The position numbers and the translations under genes were made by a program. The notes under the pieces were generated by a model. It was not told the DNA's origin, searched no databases, and saw only the letters and a list, made by a program, of their open reading frames with translations. From NCBI GenBank assembly GCA_963722415.1, contig CAVRNI010000058.1:1-64000 (forward strand): DNA of 64,000 nucleotides, read 5' to 3'. Position 1 is the first letter of the stretch; every line of letters begins with the position of its first letter. The stretch is from JALOLG01 sp963722415. GTDB taxonomy: Bacteria > Actinomycetota > Acidimicrobiia > Acidimicrobiales > Ilumatobacteraceae. This document shows, piece after piece, positions 7,391-16,990 of this stretch.

Positions 7391-9922
7391 TCATTGGGCG
7401 ATGGCATCGAGGACATCGAGACGGCCGGCTCGGCGAGCCGGTAGCCACGCAGCCACCACACCGGCGCTCGCGGCGACGACGATCACGACCGCGATCTGGG
7501 AGATCGGGATCGAGAACCCCGAGGCGAACGAAGCCGGGAGCGCGGTGACGACGCCGAACCCGAAGAGCAGACCGAGACCGACTCCGAGGGTGGCACCGAA
7601 CGTGGCGACCAGTGCCGCCTCGTACCGAACCATGCGCCGGAGCTGCCGGCGGGTCATGCCGACCGCTCGCACCAGGCCGAGCTCACGGGTGCGCTCGAAG
7701 ACCGAGAGCGCAAGCGTGTTGGCGATGCCGATGAGAGCGATCACCACGGCGAGGGCGACCATCACGTTGACCATGGTCAACACCTGATCGATCATCCCCT
7801 CGATCCGTTGCCGGAACTCGTCCGGGGTCTCGACGAACGCGTTCGGGTACTGCTCGGACACGTTGGCGACGAGCGTCTCGACGGCGGGCCGGTGGCGCGC
7901 CCTCCGCGACCGACACGGCGACCCACTCTGCCGTGTTGTCGACTCCGGCGTCGGCGAGGACGCTCGTGTCGAACAGGTAGTCCTCGCCCAGGATGGCCTG
8001 GTCGTCGAACAGCCCGACGATCGTCGCCTCGACGTGGGATCCGTTGGCGACTTCGAGGGCAATGGCGTCGCCCAGTCCGGCGTCGATCGCGGTTGCCTCA
8101 TCGGTGGACACGACCACCGGGTGCTCGACGCTGCGGTCGAACCCGCCGGCCTGGATGTCGAGGTCGAGCAGGGCGTCGATCTGATCGAAGTCGAACCCGA
8201 CCACGCCGGTCACGGTGCCGTCGACACGGGCGTCGAAGTGCGTGAATCCGGTGGCCGCGGCGACGACGTCGGACTGGCGGAGCTCGTCTACGAGCGAGGC
8301 GGGGAAGTCGACTTCGTCGAGATCGTCGGTGAGGTAGTAGTCGGCTTTGGCAGACCGCTCGAACGTCGAGCCGATCGTTGCCTTGACGGATTCGCCGACG
8401 ACGAGTGCCGTGGTGACGAGTGTGAGGCCGATCATCAACGCCGCGGCCGTGGTGGCGGTGCGACGCGAGTTGCGAGCGGCGTTCTTCTGCGCGAGATGTC
8501 CGGCGACCCCGGCAATCTTGCTCATCGGCCAGCCGAACACGGCCCGTGACGCCACGGACCGCGAGTGGGCTGATCACGGTGACACCCACGAAGATCGCGA
8601 TCACGCCGAGGGCCAGGCCGATCGACGCCGACCGAGCCGGCTGCGAGTCCGGCGGCGCCCGCGAGCAGTCCACCGGCGATCAGCGCGAACCCGGCCACCA
8701 TGCGACGGCGAGACGTGATCGCGCCGGCCTCGGCACCACCGTTGAGGGCGGCGATGGGCGGCACCGTCGCCGCCCGCCGCGCCGGTCCGATCGCGGCCAA
8801 CAGCGTCACGCCGATGCCGGTCAGCGCCGCTGCGATCAGCGTGCGATTCGCGAGGATCAGCGGCCAGTCGGACAGGTCGACGCCCATCACGCCGAACAGG
8901 GCGTCGATGCCCTTGGCGACGGCGATGCCGCCACCGATGCCACCGGCCGAGGCGAGCACGCCCATGGCAAGTGCTTCACCGAGCGCCGAACGCCGAATCT
9001 GCTTCGGGTCGGCGCCGACCGTGCGCAGCAGTGCGAGCTCGCGGGTCCGCTGGCTCAAGACGATGGCGAACGTGTTGTAGATGATGAAGATCGACACGAA
9101 CAGCGCGACGCCGCCGAATCCCAGCAGGATGTTGCCGACGACGTCGATCTCGTCGGTGAACTCCGTGGTCGTCTCCTCGAGAACCGTCGCGTTGTCGACG
9201 ACCTCCGCGGTCGGCACCGCCGCCGCGACGGCCGCTTGAACGGCGGCGACGTCGGCGTCGTCGGCGACCTGCACGGCGACGCTGTTGATGCCGTCGATGC
9301 CGAACAGCTCGCTCGCTTGGGCGGTGTTCATCTGCATCAGCACGGCGCCCAGCGTCGCGTTGTCGGCGCCGAACGAAGACGTTCCCGACATGGTGAGGTC
9401 GACGCGGCCATCCGGCACCATGAACTCGTATGTGTCTCCGATGACGAAGCCGTACTCGGCGGCAGCATCGACGTCCATCGTGAACTGTCCGATCTGAGGC
9501 GGGGCACCGTCGACGAGCCCGAACGCGCTCAGCTGTTCGTTGTCGATCCAGTTGAAGGCCAGCTGTGGCGGGCCGTCGGTGGAGATGACGTCGCCGTTGG
9601 CCCTGATCGGGCGGACGGCGTTGTCCGCCGATTCGATGCTGGCGACGGCGTCGGCGACACCGTCCACCGCAGCAACGGTGTGCACGGTGTCGGCTGGGAG
9701 CGGCGGCACCTCACCGAAGTCGGAGACGTTGCGGACTTCGAGATCGACACCGGCCGTGATCTCCTCGGAGACGCCGGTGAAGGTGCTGCGCAGGCCGTCG
9801 GCGAGCACGAACGCCGAGACGACGAAGCTGACGGCGAGCATCACGCCGAAGGTGGTGAGTGCGAAACGCACCTTGTTCGCCCAGAGGTTCTTGATGGTGA
9901 GTCGGTACATGGCAGATCCCAT
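7391..9922 (-). CDS. FtsX/MacB-type ABC transporter permease (three frame changes)
   Basis: About 840 residues in all. The N-terminal half (8640-9922) has TM1 with LTTFGVMLAVSFVVSAFVLA, a periplasmic core, and FtsX helices with RTRELALLRTVGADPKQIRR. The C-terminal half (7391-7895) repeats this with FERTRELGLVRAVGMTRRQL. Reading frame changes near 8635, 8545 and 7895; the protein sequence continues sensibly across each (SIGLALGVIAIFVGVTVISP in the short middle frame), so these are probably indel errors. Two FtsX modules in one chain are typical of permeases that work with a LolD/MacB-like ATPase to move lipids, peptides or antibiotics or to signal envelope stress. The ATPase gene lies 20 bp upstream in the same operon. 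Confidence 0.85.
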
Positions 9923-9942
9923 TTCTCTTGTCTTGGGCCGGC

Positions 9943-10707
9943 TCAGTTGCTCAATCGACGCATGTGGTCGATGACGGCGTCCGGGGTCGGATCGGGGAGA
10001 TGGTCGGTGACGGAGCCATCGGCGAGGAACACGACGCGGTGCGAGTAGCTCGCCGCCACCGGGTCATGGGTCACCATGACGATGGTCTGGCCGAGATCGC
10101 GCACGGCGTGGCGCATGAACGCGAGGATCTCGGCGCCCGTGGTGCTGTCGAGGTTGCCTGTCGGTTCGTCGGCGAAGATGATCTGCGGCCGGCTGGCCAG
10201 TGCACGGGCGACCGCGACGCGCTGCTGCTGGCCGCCGGACAGTTCGCGGGGCCGATGCTTCAGACGATTCGACAGTCCGACGGTCGTGACCACGTTGTCG
10301 ACCCAGTCCCGGTCCGGCTTCCGGCCGGCGAGCTTCATCGGCAGGGTGATGTTCTCGATGGCGGTCAGGGTCGGTACGAGGTTGAACGCCTGGAAGATGA
10401 AGCCGAGGCGATCGCGCCGCAGCAGCGTCAACTGCTTCTCGCTGGCTGCCGTCACGTCGACATCGCCGATGGTCACGGTGCCGCTCGTGAGGCGGTCGAG
10501 GCCCGCCATGCAATGCATGAGCGTGGACTTGCCTGAGCCGGAGGGACCCATGATGGCGGTGAACTCGCCGGCTGCGAAGTCGACGTCCACGCCATGGAGG
10601 GCGCGGACTTCGGTGTCGCCGCTGCCGTAGGTCTTGGTGGCGCCGCGGGCAGACGCCGCGGCAACCATGCTGCTGGGGAGGCGGGGAGGGCTCTGAAGGA
10701 GCGTCAT
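9943..10707 (-). CDS. ABC transporter ATP-binding protein (LolD/MacB type)
   Basis: 254 residues. Walker A is GPSGSGKST, the signature is LSGGQQQRVAVARAL, Walker B is IIFADEPTGNLD, and the H-loop is IVMVTHDPVAA. The DEPTGNLDS pattern and the Q-loop FQAFNLVPTLTA place it in the MacB/LolD/FtsE subgroup that partners with FtsX-like permeases. The start is MTLLQSPPRL at 10707. It is followed after 20 bp by the permease gene. Divergent to it is a histidine kinase/response regulator pair, the usual control module for such exporters. Confidence 0.95.
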   Translation of the reverse strand: MTLLQSPPRLPSSMVAAASARGATKTYGSGDTEVRALHGVDVDFAAGEFTAIMGPSGSGKSTLMHCMAGLDRLTSGTVTIGDVDVTAASEKQLTLLRRDRLGFIFQAFNLVPTLTAIENITLPMKLAGRKPDRDWVDNVVTTVGLSNRLKHRPRELSGGQQQRVAVARALASRPQIIFADEPTGNLDSTTGAEILAFMRHAVRDLGQTIVMVTHDPVAASYSHRVVFLADGSVTDHLPDPTPDAVIDHMRRLSN

Positions 10708-10738
10708 GATCGGACTTTCTCGTGAGGAGGGAATGACG

Positions 10739-10903
10739 TCAGCGGTGGCGAACGAGTCGCCAGACGGCTGGGCGTGTCGTGCGCCGCGACCAGTCGCGAT
10801 CGGCGGCAGCGTCGGCGAGTTCGTGGCGCAGCGTGGCGGCACGCACCCGTGCGTGATGCCTCGCATTCGCGAGGTCGAACCTGGTGGTGGTTTCGAGGAA
10901 CAT
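10739..10903 (-). CDS. Small basic hypothetical protein (54 aa)
   Basis: A 54-residue frame, starting MFLETTTRFDLANARHHARV and ending WRLVRHR, has a good ribosome binding site (AAAGGTGA, five bases before the ATG). It lies just upstream of the ABC ATPase gene on the same strand, 31 bp apart, so it would be the first gene of that operon. It is rich in Arg and His with no membrane segment. I do not recognise a family; the signal upstream and the position are the main support. Confidence 0.5.
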   Translation of the reverse strand: MFLETTTRFDLANARHHARVRAATLRHELADAAADRDWSRRTTRPAVWRLVRHR

Positions 10904-11136
10904 GTCGGTCACCTTTCGGCGTCGAGGTCATTGGGGACGCTTTCGACGGTAAGGAACTGCGACCTCGTGATCGTCCGGCGATCGCCTGATCGGGGTTCCG
11001 ACCGACGGGTGGTTCCGCGGGGCGTCGGACCGGCACGCGGTCATCAATTCGGTGGACGTGCGGTCAGCACATCGTCGGACGACCGGCCGCACCGCGCGCG
11101 GTACCGTCGATCCGTGGAGCACCGCTCGAGGCGTCG

Positions 11137-12372
11137 ATGAGCGTCACCCGTCGCTGGGTCACCGATCGGCGGGTGCTGGTCGATGTCGCCGTCGCCGTCG
11201 TCGTCGCCGTGCTCTCCGTCGTCGACGTGGCATCGGCCTCCGACGTCGGGATGCGCGGACAACGGCCCGCGGACGCACTCGGCTACGCACTGGTCGTCGC
11301 CGGATCGCTGAGCCTGTTCTGGAGGCGCCGGGCACCGCTCGCCGTGCTTGCGATCGTGATCGCTGTCGTCATCGCGATGTACCTGCGTGAGTACGGGGCG
11401 TTGTTGTCGGTGCTCGGCCTTCCCGCGCTGTATGCAGTGTCTGCGCACGAGGAACATCGCCGGCGGGCCTGGTGGGCGATGGTCGTGGCCTGCGTCGCGC
11501 TGATGCTCGCGGCGTGCGTGAGTGTGCTCGACACCGAGGACGGCTTTGCCTTCCTGACGGCGCTGAGCATGGTCGCCTTCCTCGCCGCCGCGATGACAGC
11601 AGGAGTGCTCATTCGCAATCGAGAACGGATCTTCGTCGACACCGAACGCCGCGCCGCCGCTGCCGAGGCCGACCGCCTCGCCGAAGCCGAGCGTGCGGTC
11701 GCCAGTGAGCGCAGCCGGATCGCCCGTGAGATGCACGATGTGGTGGCGCACTCGATGAGCGTCATCGCGGTGCAAGCCGCCGCTGGACGGGAGATCGTCC
11801 ACGCCAACCCCGACAAGGCCGCCGACGTGTTCGCCAGAATCGAGTCGGTCGGACGCGAGTCACTCGCCGAACTGCGTCGCATGTTAGGGGTGCTCCGCGA
11901 CACTGGCGACGGTGACGCATCACTGTCTCCACAGCCGGGGATCGCCGACATCGCGGCCGCGGTCGCGCAGTCGTCCGCCAGCGGCGTGGCAACGGAACTG
12001 GTCGTCGACGGCCGCCAGCGAGACCTCGCCCCGGGGATCGAGTTGGCTGCGTACCGGATCGTGCAAGAGTCCCTCACGAACGTGCGGAAGCACGCCGGCC
12101 GAACGGCGTCGGCGACCGTCCGCGTCTCGTACGAGACGCACGCCCTCGTCGTCGACGTCACCGACGACGGCAGCGGTGCCGCCAGCTCATTGTCGGGGAT
12201 CGGCTCGGGTCATGGCCTGATCGGCATGCGAGAGCGGGTCGAGATCTACGGCGGAGAGTTCACTTCAGGACCGCGAAAGGGTGGGGGCTACGCCGTGCGC
12301 GCCGTGCTTCCGGTCGTGAACAACGATGTCGGGAGTGTCTCAGCCGTCGAGCAACGCGCGGCCGGATCATGA
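11137..12372 (+). CDS. Two-component sensor histidine kinase (NarL/HisKA_3 type)
   Basis: 411 residues. The first 160 residues hold several hydrophobic helices, then a coiled linker (RRAAAAEADRLAEAERAV) leads into the HisKA_3 dimerisation domain with the phospho-acceptor histidine in REMHDVVAHSMSVIAVQAAA. An HATPase domain follows with the N-box IVQESLTNVRKHAG and glycine boxes DDGSGA and GHGLIGMRERV. It autophosphorylates and passes phosphate to the regulator encoded next to it. It is divergent from the ABC/FtsX operon, whose expression it probably controls; the stimulus is unknown. Confidence 0.95.
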   Translation: MSVTRRWVTDRRVLVDVAVAVVVAVLSVVDVASASDVGMRGQRPADALGYALVVAGSLSLFWRRRAPLAVLAIVIAVVIAMYLREYGALLSVLGLPALYAVSAHEEHRRRAWWAMVVACVALMLAACVSVLDTEDGFAFLTALSMVAFLAAAMTAGVLIRNRERIFVDTERRAAAAEADRLAEAERAVASERSRIAREMHDVVAHSMSVIAVQAAAGREIVHANPDKAADVFARIESVGRESLAELRRMLGVLRDTGDGDASLSPQPGIADIAAAVAQSSASGVATELVVDGRQRDLAPGIELAAYRIVQESLTNVRKHAGRTASATVRVSYETHALVVDVTDDGSGAASSLSGIGSGHGLIGMRERVEIYGGEFTSGPRKGGGYAVRAVLPVVNNDVGSVSAVEQRAAGS

Positions 12373-12388
12373 GGCAAGGGGGAACACG

Positions 12389-13078
12389 ATGACCATCAGA
12401 GTCGCGATCGTCGACGACCAGGCGCTGATGCGTGACGGCTTCAGCATGATCCTCGATGCGCAGCCGGACATCGAAGTCGTCGGTGATGCCGAGAACGGTC
12501 GGGTGGGGGTCGAGCTCTGTCTACGTACCCGCCCGGACGTGGTGCTGATGGATGTCCGCATGCCCGTCCTGGACGGCATCGAAGCAACACGCCTGATCGT
12601 CTCGAACGAGTGCGACACCAAGGTTCTCGTGCTCACGACGTTCGACCTCGACGAATACGTGTACGCGGCCCTGCGCGCCGGCGCCAGCGGCTACCTGCTG
12701 AAGGACACGCCGGCCAAAGAGCTCGTCGCCGCGGTTCGAGTCATCGCCCAAGGTGATGCGCTGCTGTCCCCATCGGTCACCAGGCGCCTGATCGAGGAGT
12801 TCGCCAAGCAACCCGAGCCCGAAGCCGTCGCGGCTGCCCTTCCGGACGACCTCACGGAACGCGAGCGCGAGGCCCTCGAGCTCCTGGCCCACGGCCTCAG
12901 CAACCGCGAGATCGCGGCCAGGATGTACATCGGCGAGGCCACAGCCAAGACCCACGTCAGTCGGCTCCTCACCAAGCTGGGCGTCCGCGACCGGGTTCAG
13001 GCCGTCGTGCTCGCCTTCGAATCGGGCCTCGTCCGCCCAGGCGCGGCGGCGAAACGACCCGACGCGCCGGCGACTTGA
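12389..13078 (+). CDS. LuxR/NarL-family response regulator
   Basis: 229 residues starting MTIRVAIVDDQALMRDGFSM. The receiver domain has the acidic pair DD, the phospho-acceptor Asp in VVLMDVRMPVLDGIEA, and the conserved Thr and Lys (VLTTFD, YLLKDTPAKEL). A C-terminal LuxR helix-turn-helix reads LTEREREALELLAHGLSNRE followed by IAARMYIGEATAKTHVSRLL. The start at 12389 is preceded by AAGGGGGA and is 16 bp after the kinase stop. Kinase and regulator form an operon; the divergent ABC exporter is the likely target. Confidence 0.96.
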   Translation: MTIRVAIVDDQALMRDGFSMILDAQPDIEVVGDAENGRVGVELCLRTRPDVVLMDVRMPVLDGIEATRLIVSNECDTKVLVLTTFDLDEYVYAALRAGASGYLLKDTPAKELVAAVRVIAQGDALLSPSVTRRLIEEFAKQPEPEAVAAALPDDLTEREREALELLAHGLSNREIAARMYIGEATAKTHVSRLLTKLGVRDRVQAVVLAFESGLVRPGAAAKRPDAPAT

Positions 13079-13084
13079 TCGACC

Positions 13085-14146
13085 ATGACACGCATGTTGC
13101 GACCCGAGCACTACTTCGATCCTGCCTGGTACGAGATCGAGGCCGAACGCGCCCTCCGTGCGAGTTGGCTCCCTGTCTGTCGTGCCGATCAGGTGTCGAG
13201 CCCTGGCGATCGGTACGCGGTCGTGCTGGCCGGCCGCCCGATCGTCGTCACGCGCACCGACACCGGTGACCTGCACGTCCTCGGCAACGTCTGTCAGCAT
13301 CGCGGCTCGCTGCTCGTCGATGACGGGCCGTCGAACGGGTCTTCCGTCGTGTGCCCATACCATCGGTGGGCGTATCGCCTCGATGGCTCACTGATCGGTG
13401 GCCCGCTCACGGAGGGTCTCGACCTTTCGCACGTCTGCCTGCCGCGGCTCCGCCACGCCCTCTGGGAGGGATTCGTGTTGGTGAACCTGTCAGGCGACGC
13501 CGCCGATCCGGTCGACCAACTGGCCGACCTCTCGGCCCATCTCGCGCCGTGGTCGTGGTCCGAGCTCGTAACGGTCGGGTCGAGGACGTTCCAATCCGAT
13601 TGGAACTGGAAGGTCATGGTCGAGAACTGGATCGAGTGCTATCACCACCTCGGCAGTCATCGGAAGACCGTGGAGCCGTACCAGCCGGCGCGCACCACGC
13701 GGATCATCCCGAGCGAGGGCGCGCCGTGGGTCGCCATGACGGTCGACACCGTCGCAGGTCTCGAAGGAGCGCCGGACACGTGGATCCCTGGCATGCCGCC
13801 GGAACGGTCACGGGACCTCTCGGTATGGTCCGCGTTCCCGTTGCTGCTGGGTGGCAGCAATTCGCGCTACGCGTTCTGGCTGCACGTCGTGCCGATCGAC
13901 GTCGATCGACATGCCGTCACGTGGTACCTGCTCGCGCACGAGAGCCAACGTACGAACTTCACCCAGGAGCGCGTCGACGGCGAGCTGGAGATGCTCGCTG
14001 CTGTCCACGCCGAGGACATGGCGGCGTGCCGATCGGTTCAACGCGGCATCGAGTCGCGGATGATCGACGAGTTCCGGTTCACGCGTCTCGAAGCAACGAT
14101 CGCCTGGTTTCACGAATGGGTAGCGGAAATGTGCGGAGCGAACTGA
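13085..14146 (+). CDS. Rieske-type ring-hydroxylating oxygenase, alpha subunit
   Basis: 353 residues. The Rieske 2Fe-2S ligands are seen as NVCQHRG and CPYHRWAYRL (C-x-H ... C-x2-H). The catalytic domain has the mononuclear-iron site ENWIECYHHLGSH, typical of SRPBCC-type oxygenase alpha subunits, and a later DVDRHAVTWYLLAH. It would hydroxylate or demethylate an organic ring using electrons from a separate reductase; no reductase or ferredoxin gene is adjacent. It starts 6 bp after the response regulator stop and may be in the same transcript. The substrate is unknown. Confidence 0.9.
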   Translation: MTRMLRPEHYFDPAWYEIEAERALRASWLPVCRADQVSSPGDRYAVVLAGRPIVVTRTDTGDLHVLGNVCQHRGSLLVDDGPSNGSSVVCPYHRWAYRLDGSLIGGPLTEGLDLSHVCLPRLRHALWEGFVLVNLSGDAADPVDQLADLSAHLAPWSWSELVTVGSRTFQSDWNWKVMVENWIECYHHLGSHRKTVEPYQPARTTRIIPSEGAPWVAMTVDTVAGLEGAPDTWIPGMPPERSRDLSVWSAFPLLLGGSNSRYAFWLHVVPIDVDRHAVTWYLLAHESQRTNFTQERVDGELEMLAAVHAEDMAACRSVQRGIESRMIDEFRFTRLEATIAWFHEWVAEMCGAN

Positions 14147-14461
14147 ACACCGGTGCGCCCGGGTTTCGGTGACGCAGAAGATTTCTGAAAATTCTTCTCA
14201 AGTTCCGCTGTCGAGGTGCCGATACGGCGGCACAGGGTCGGCGAAGTGCACCAACGGGATGGATTGTTCCTGCGTGTACGGACGTTCTGATCCCAGACCC
14301 TGCCCGTCCACGTGGAGCGCGGTGTTGTCGGCGCAGCCGTGGGAGCCAACGGGCCAGAGCCGGTCACCGACAGCAATCGGAGTTTGGGTGACCGCCGTTG
14401 TCACCCGGAAGCGACCCGCCCTCGTCTGTAGGTCAACACCACCTCGCAAAAGGAGGGCTCC
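14147..14461. other. Intergenic stretch with no confident gene
   Basis: This 315-bp gap holds a low-G+C inverted repeat near its left end. A possible 83-residue minus-strand frame (14198-14449, containing GDRLWPVGSHGCADN) starts with TTG, has no ribosome binding site and is not recognised. The right end carries AAAAGGAGG, the ribosome binding site of the next gene. Confidence 0.5.
14176..14198. terminator. Low-G+C inverted repeat after the Rieske gene
   Basis: AGAAGA (14176-14181) pairs with TCTTCT (14193-14198), and TTTC/GAAA pair inside. It is conspicuously A+T-rich in this genome and lies 30 bp after the oxygenase stop. It may be a transcription terminator or a protein-binding site. Confidence 0.4.
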
Positions 14462-15047
14462 ATGCCCACGGATACCGTTCGGACACTCACGCTTGCTTGC
14501 TTCCCTCGCCTGGCTCGTCGTGGGCGGCTATGGGCTCTGGGGGATCCTCGTCGAGGACGCGGGCGACGACTGGGAAATCCCCTACCTCATCTTTGCCGTC
14601 GCGCTGATGCTCGGCGCCGCGCTCACAGTGGCGGCCATCTGGAGTGTGAGCCGACGGGAGGAGCGTTCGCCGACGCGAGTGATCGGCCTCGGCTTCTGCG
14701 TCGTCGGAGTGGTGAGCACGCTCGTCGCCTGGGCGCTTCCACTGTGGATGACTCTCCTCGCCGTCGGGTTCGCCTTGGTCGCGCTTTCGGGGCTGCGTCC
14801 GTGGCGACGCGCGGTGGCGTTGCTTGCCGGCGCTCAGCTGCTCGGCATGGCGGCGATGTTCATCGGGATTGCCGCTGAGGTCGGCCGCCGCGACAGCTAC
14901 GGCGACTACCCCGTCGCGGGCAGCATCGGCATCGTCGTGACCGCCGGCGTCACCGTCGTGTCGCTCTATCACCTCGACCGCAGTGTCAACACCCACCGCG
15001 CCCTCATGAGCGCGCCCGGCTCGAGTGCGAATGCCTTGACGGGCTAG
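14462..15047 (+). CDS. Small multi-pass membrane protein (frameshifted near the start)
   Basis: About 194 residues with six hydrophobic segments, including LLASLAWLVVGGYGLWGILV, a segment with YLIFAVALMLGAALTVAAIW, and VIGLGFCVVGVVSTLVAWAL. The ATG at 14462 has AAAGGAGG upstream and begins MPTDTVRTLTLA, but the hydrophobic protein continues in another frame, so a one-base change lies near 14495. I do not recognise the family. It stands alone and ends 33 bp from the convergent SRPBCC gene. Confidence 0.65.
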
Positions 15048-15080
15048 CCGGCCACGCTCCGCTGTGAACGTGCTTGGGCG

Positions 15081-15479
15081 TCAATGCTCCATCAGGCTGC
15101 GAAGCGTGGCAAGGTCGGCGGTCACGGCTTCGACGTCTGCGGCGAGGTCCGTCTCGCTCATACCGGGTCGCCGGCGAACGGTGAAGACCACGTCGCAGCC
15201 GTCGCCGTTCGGGATCACCCGCATCGGATTGCGCACCGTTTCCCCATCCGGAAGGGTGACGTCGTGGTCGACGATGCCGAAGTCGTTCGGTGGAGCGAAC
15301 GCCACGATGACGCGTCCCATCGGCGACTCGACGACCCACTGGCCATCGACCAACTGCACCTCTTGATGGGCGAGTCCCGCCGCCCACGTCGACAGGTTCT
15401 CTGGGTTCGACGCGTAGTCGTAGACGTCACCGGCAGGACAGTCGATCGTCGTGCTGACATGGACGCTCTCATGCACCAT
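15081..15479 (-). CDS. SRPBCC-family protein
   Basis: 132 residues beginning MVHESVHVSTTIDCPAGDVY, then DYASNPENLSTWAAGLAHQE, the opening strand, helix and W of the START/Bet v1-like SRPBCC fold. The end DVEAVTADLATLRSLMEH is the long C-terminal helix. The fold forms a hydrophobic pocket for a small ligand; no catalytic assignment is possible. It lies downstream of the sulfotransferase-like gene on the same strand, 51 bp away, and may be co-transcribed with it. Confidence 0.8.
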   Translation of the reverse strand: MVHESVHVSTTIDCPAGDVYDYASNPENLSTWAAGLAHQEVQLVDGQWVVESPMGRVIVAFAPPNDFGIVDHDVTLPDGETVRNPMRVIPNGDGCDVVFTVRRRPGMSETDLAADVEAVTADLATLRSLMEH

Positions 15480-15530
15480 CTCACCAGTCTGACCACACCG
15501 AAGTCAGGCGCCTCAGTCGCACGCGTTCGG

Positions 15531-16268
15531 TCAGGAGTCCACCATTGGCTCCCACGCCGCGACGTCGAGCCGGTGCGCGTGGAGCTGCTCGTAGAACGGC
15601 AGGTGATGGGCGGCGAAGCGCGCCAGCTCGTCGGAGCTCTCGACGGTGTGGGTGTACCTGCGCTCGCGCGGCGCGAAGCCGGTGCTCGCACTGACGTCGA
15701 CGTGCCACCGTGCGGACCGACGCCACTCGGACCGTTCGCCCGGCTCCCACGTGAGCGCCCCTGGGATGAACGGCAGCTCGACGGCCGCGCAGTACGCCGC
15801 CATCGTCGCCGCGGGTCGTGCGACGAGATCGTCGGAGTCGATGACGACCGGGCGGTGTCCTCCGGCGTCGCGGACTGCGGCGTGCAGCTCGTGCAGCGCC
15901 TCCAAACCGATCGCGTCGATGCCGATGCCGGGCTCTACCGCGTACGACGACGCTGCGATCTCCTCTGGACGGCGGATGAGGAACGCGTGCCGTGCCTCGG
16001 CGAGCAAGCGCCGATCGGCGAGGACCGCGTGGAATCGGCGACCAGTCGTGTCCTTCAGGAACACGTTGACGTCCTGCGTCTGATCGACCAGCCAGGCGAG
16101 GAGCGACACCGGTGAGTCGAACGGCCGCCCTTCGACGTCGGTCTCACCCAAGCCCGCGAGGTCGGAGAACGGCTCGTGGACGGCGACCATGTCGCCGCGT
16201 TCGACCATCGAACGGAAGAAGGCCGTCGAGCGTGCTCGTGGTGCGCTCCACAACGCGAACACCGGCAT
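15531..16268 (-). CDS. Sulfotransferase-like protein
   Basis: 245 residues. The N-terminal MPVFALWSAPRARSTAFFRS carries the PAPS-binding loop (SAPRARSTA) of actinobacterial sulfotransferase-like P-loop proteins. HEPFSDLAG follows, then NVFLKDTTGRRFH, and an RRPEEIAASSYA segment that could be the 3'-phosphate-binding region. It would transfer sulfate from PAPS to a hydroxyl or amine acceptor, but no acceptor is suggested by context. It begins MPVF at an ATG, with about 120 bp of non-coding DNA upstream. Confidence 0.75.
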   Translation of the reverse strand: MPVFALWSAPRARSTAFFRSMVERGDMVAVHEPFSDLAGLGETDVEGRPFDSPVSLLAWLVDQTQDVNVFLKDTTGRRFHAVLADRRLLAEARHAFLIRRPEEIAASSYAVEPGIGIDAIGLEALHELHAAVRDAGGHRPVVIDSDDLVARPAATMAAYCAAVELPFIPGALTWEPGERSEWRRSARWHVDVSASTGFAPRERRYTHTVESSDELARFAAHHLPFYEQLHAHRLDVAAWEPMVDS

Positions 16269-16387
16269 CGTCGCAACGTATCCCTGAACGCCGCGTGTTG
16301 AGCCCCGGGAATCGCGGGGAGGTCGACCTCAGGTCACGTCCGCCCGGCGCGACCTCCTCGTCGCGTTCACACCCGACGGGGCTGACG

Positions 16388-16921
16388 TCACGATAGATCG
16401 GCGGAGCGTCCGGTCTGTCCAGCGGCGACGCGTTGTTCGTGGTCGCTGGTCGCTCCGTGTCTGGCCGCGTGCATGGCCGCCGCGGACTGTTCGGCGGTGA
16501 GGTCATGGACGAGACAGAACTCATTGCCGAACGGGTCCTGCATGACCGCCCAGTCGATGACCGGCGCATCGTCGCCGTAGGTTCCGGGGCGTGGATAGAG
16601 GCTGGGCGGCTTCTTCACGGACCCACCGAGCTCGACGATCCGTTCGATGGCGGCATCGACACCGTCGTTGGGGGTGATGTCGATGTGGACCCGATTGGCT
16701 TGGTGGCGGGTCGGCTGCTCGGCCTGGATCGGGGCGGTGTCGGTGTTGATGAGAATCAACTCGTGTTTGCGCGGCTCTGTGGTCCCGAGGTAGCCGAGCC
16801 ATCCGTGCCAGCCGTGTTCGGGGCCCAGGATCTCGTAGCCGGTGACGGCTGACCAGAACTCGTAGCCGACGGCGAAGTCGGTCACGTTGATCGCGACACA
16901 TCGCATCGTCCCGATGCTCAT
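16388..16921 (-). CDS. VOC-family (glyoxalase-like) protein
   Basis: 177 residues beginning MSIGTMRCVAINVTDFAVGY, then EFWSAVTGYEILGPE, a typical first VOC half-site. The second half has RVHIDITPNDGVDAAIERIV and ends VMQDPFGNEFCLVHD. The last 35 residues are a polar tail rich in Ala and Arg. The gene is divergent from the PadR regulator, with a palindromic operator in the 69-bp gap, so it is a likely PadR target. Enzyme activity is unknown. Confidence 0.85.
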   Translation of the reverse strand: MSIGTMRCVAINVTDFAVGYEFWSAVTGYEILGPEHGWHGWLGYLGTTEPRKHELILINTDTAPIQAEQPTRHQANRVHIDITPNDGVDAAIERIVELGGSVKKPPSLYPRPGTYGDDAPVIDWAVMQDPFGNEFCLVHDLTAEQSAAAMHAARHGATSDHEQRVAAGQTGRSADLS

Positions 16922-16960
16922 CGATGCTCCTGTCCTACTCGGGTGGATCGGTCACGCTCT

Positions 16961-16982
16961 ATGCTCGCATTGCGAGTATAGA
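16961..16982. promoter_or_regulatory. PadR operator and -10 box
   Basis: CTCGCATTGCGAG (16964-16976) is a perfect palindrome around one base, between the divergent VOC and PadR genes. TATAGA (16977-16982) ends eight bases before the GTG of padR, fitting a leaderless transcript whose -10 box touches the operator. The same half-site recurs at 17701-17736. Confidence 0.75.
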
Positions 16983-16990
16983 CTACGGCG

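Noticed and set aside
14198..14449. 83-codon minus-strand frame with GDRLWPVGSHGCADN
   Set aside because: It starts with TTG, lacks a ribosome binding site and is not recognised. It is mentioned only under the intergenic stretch.
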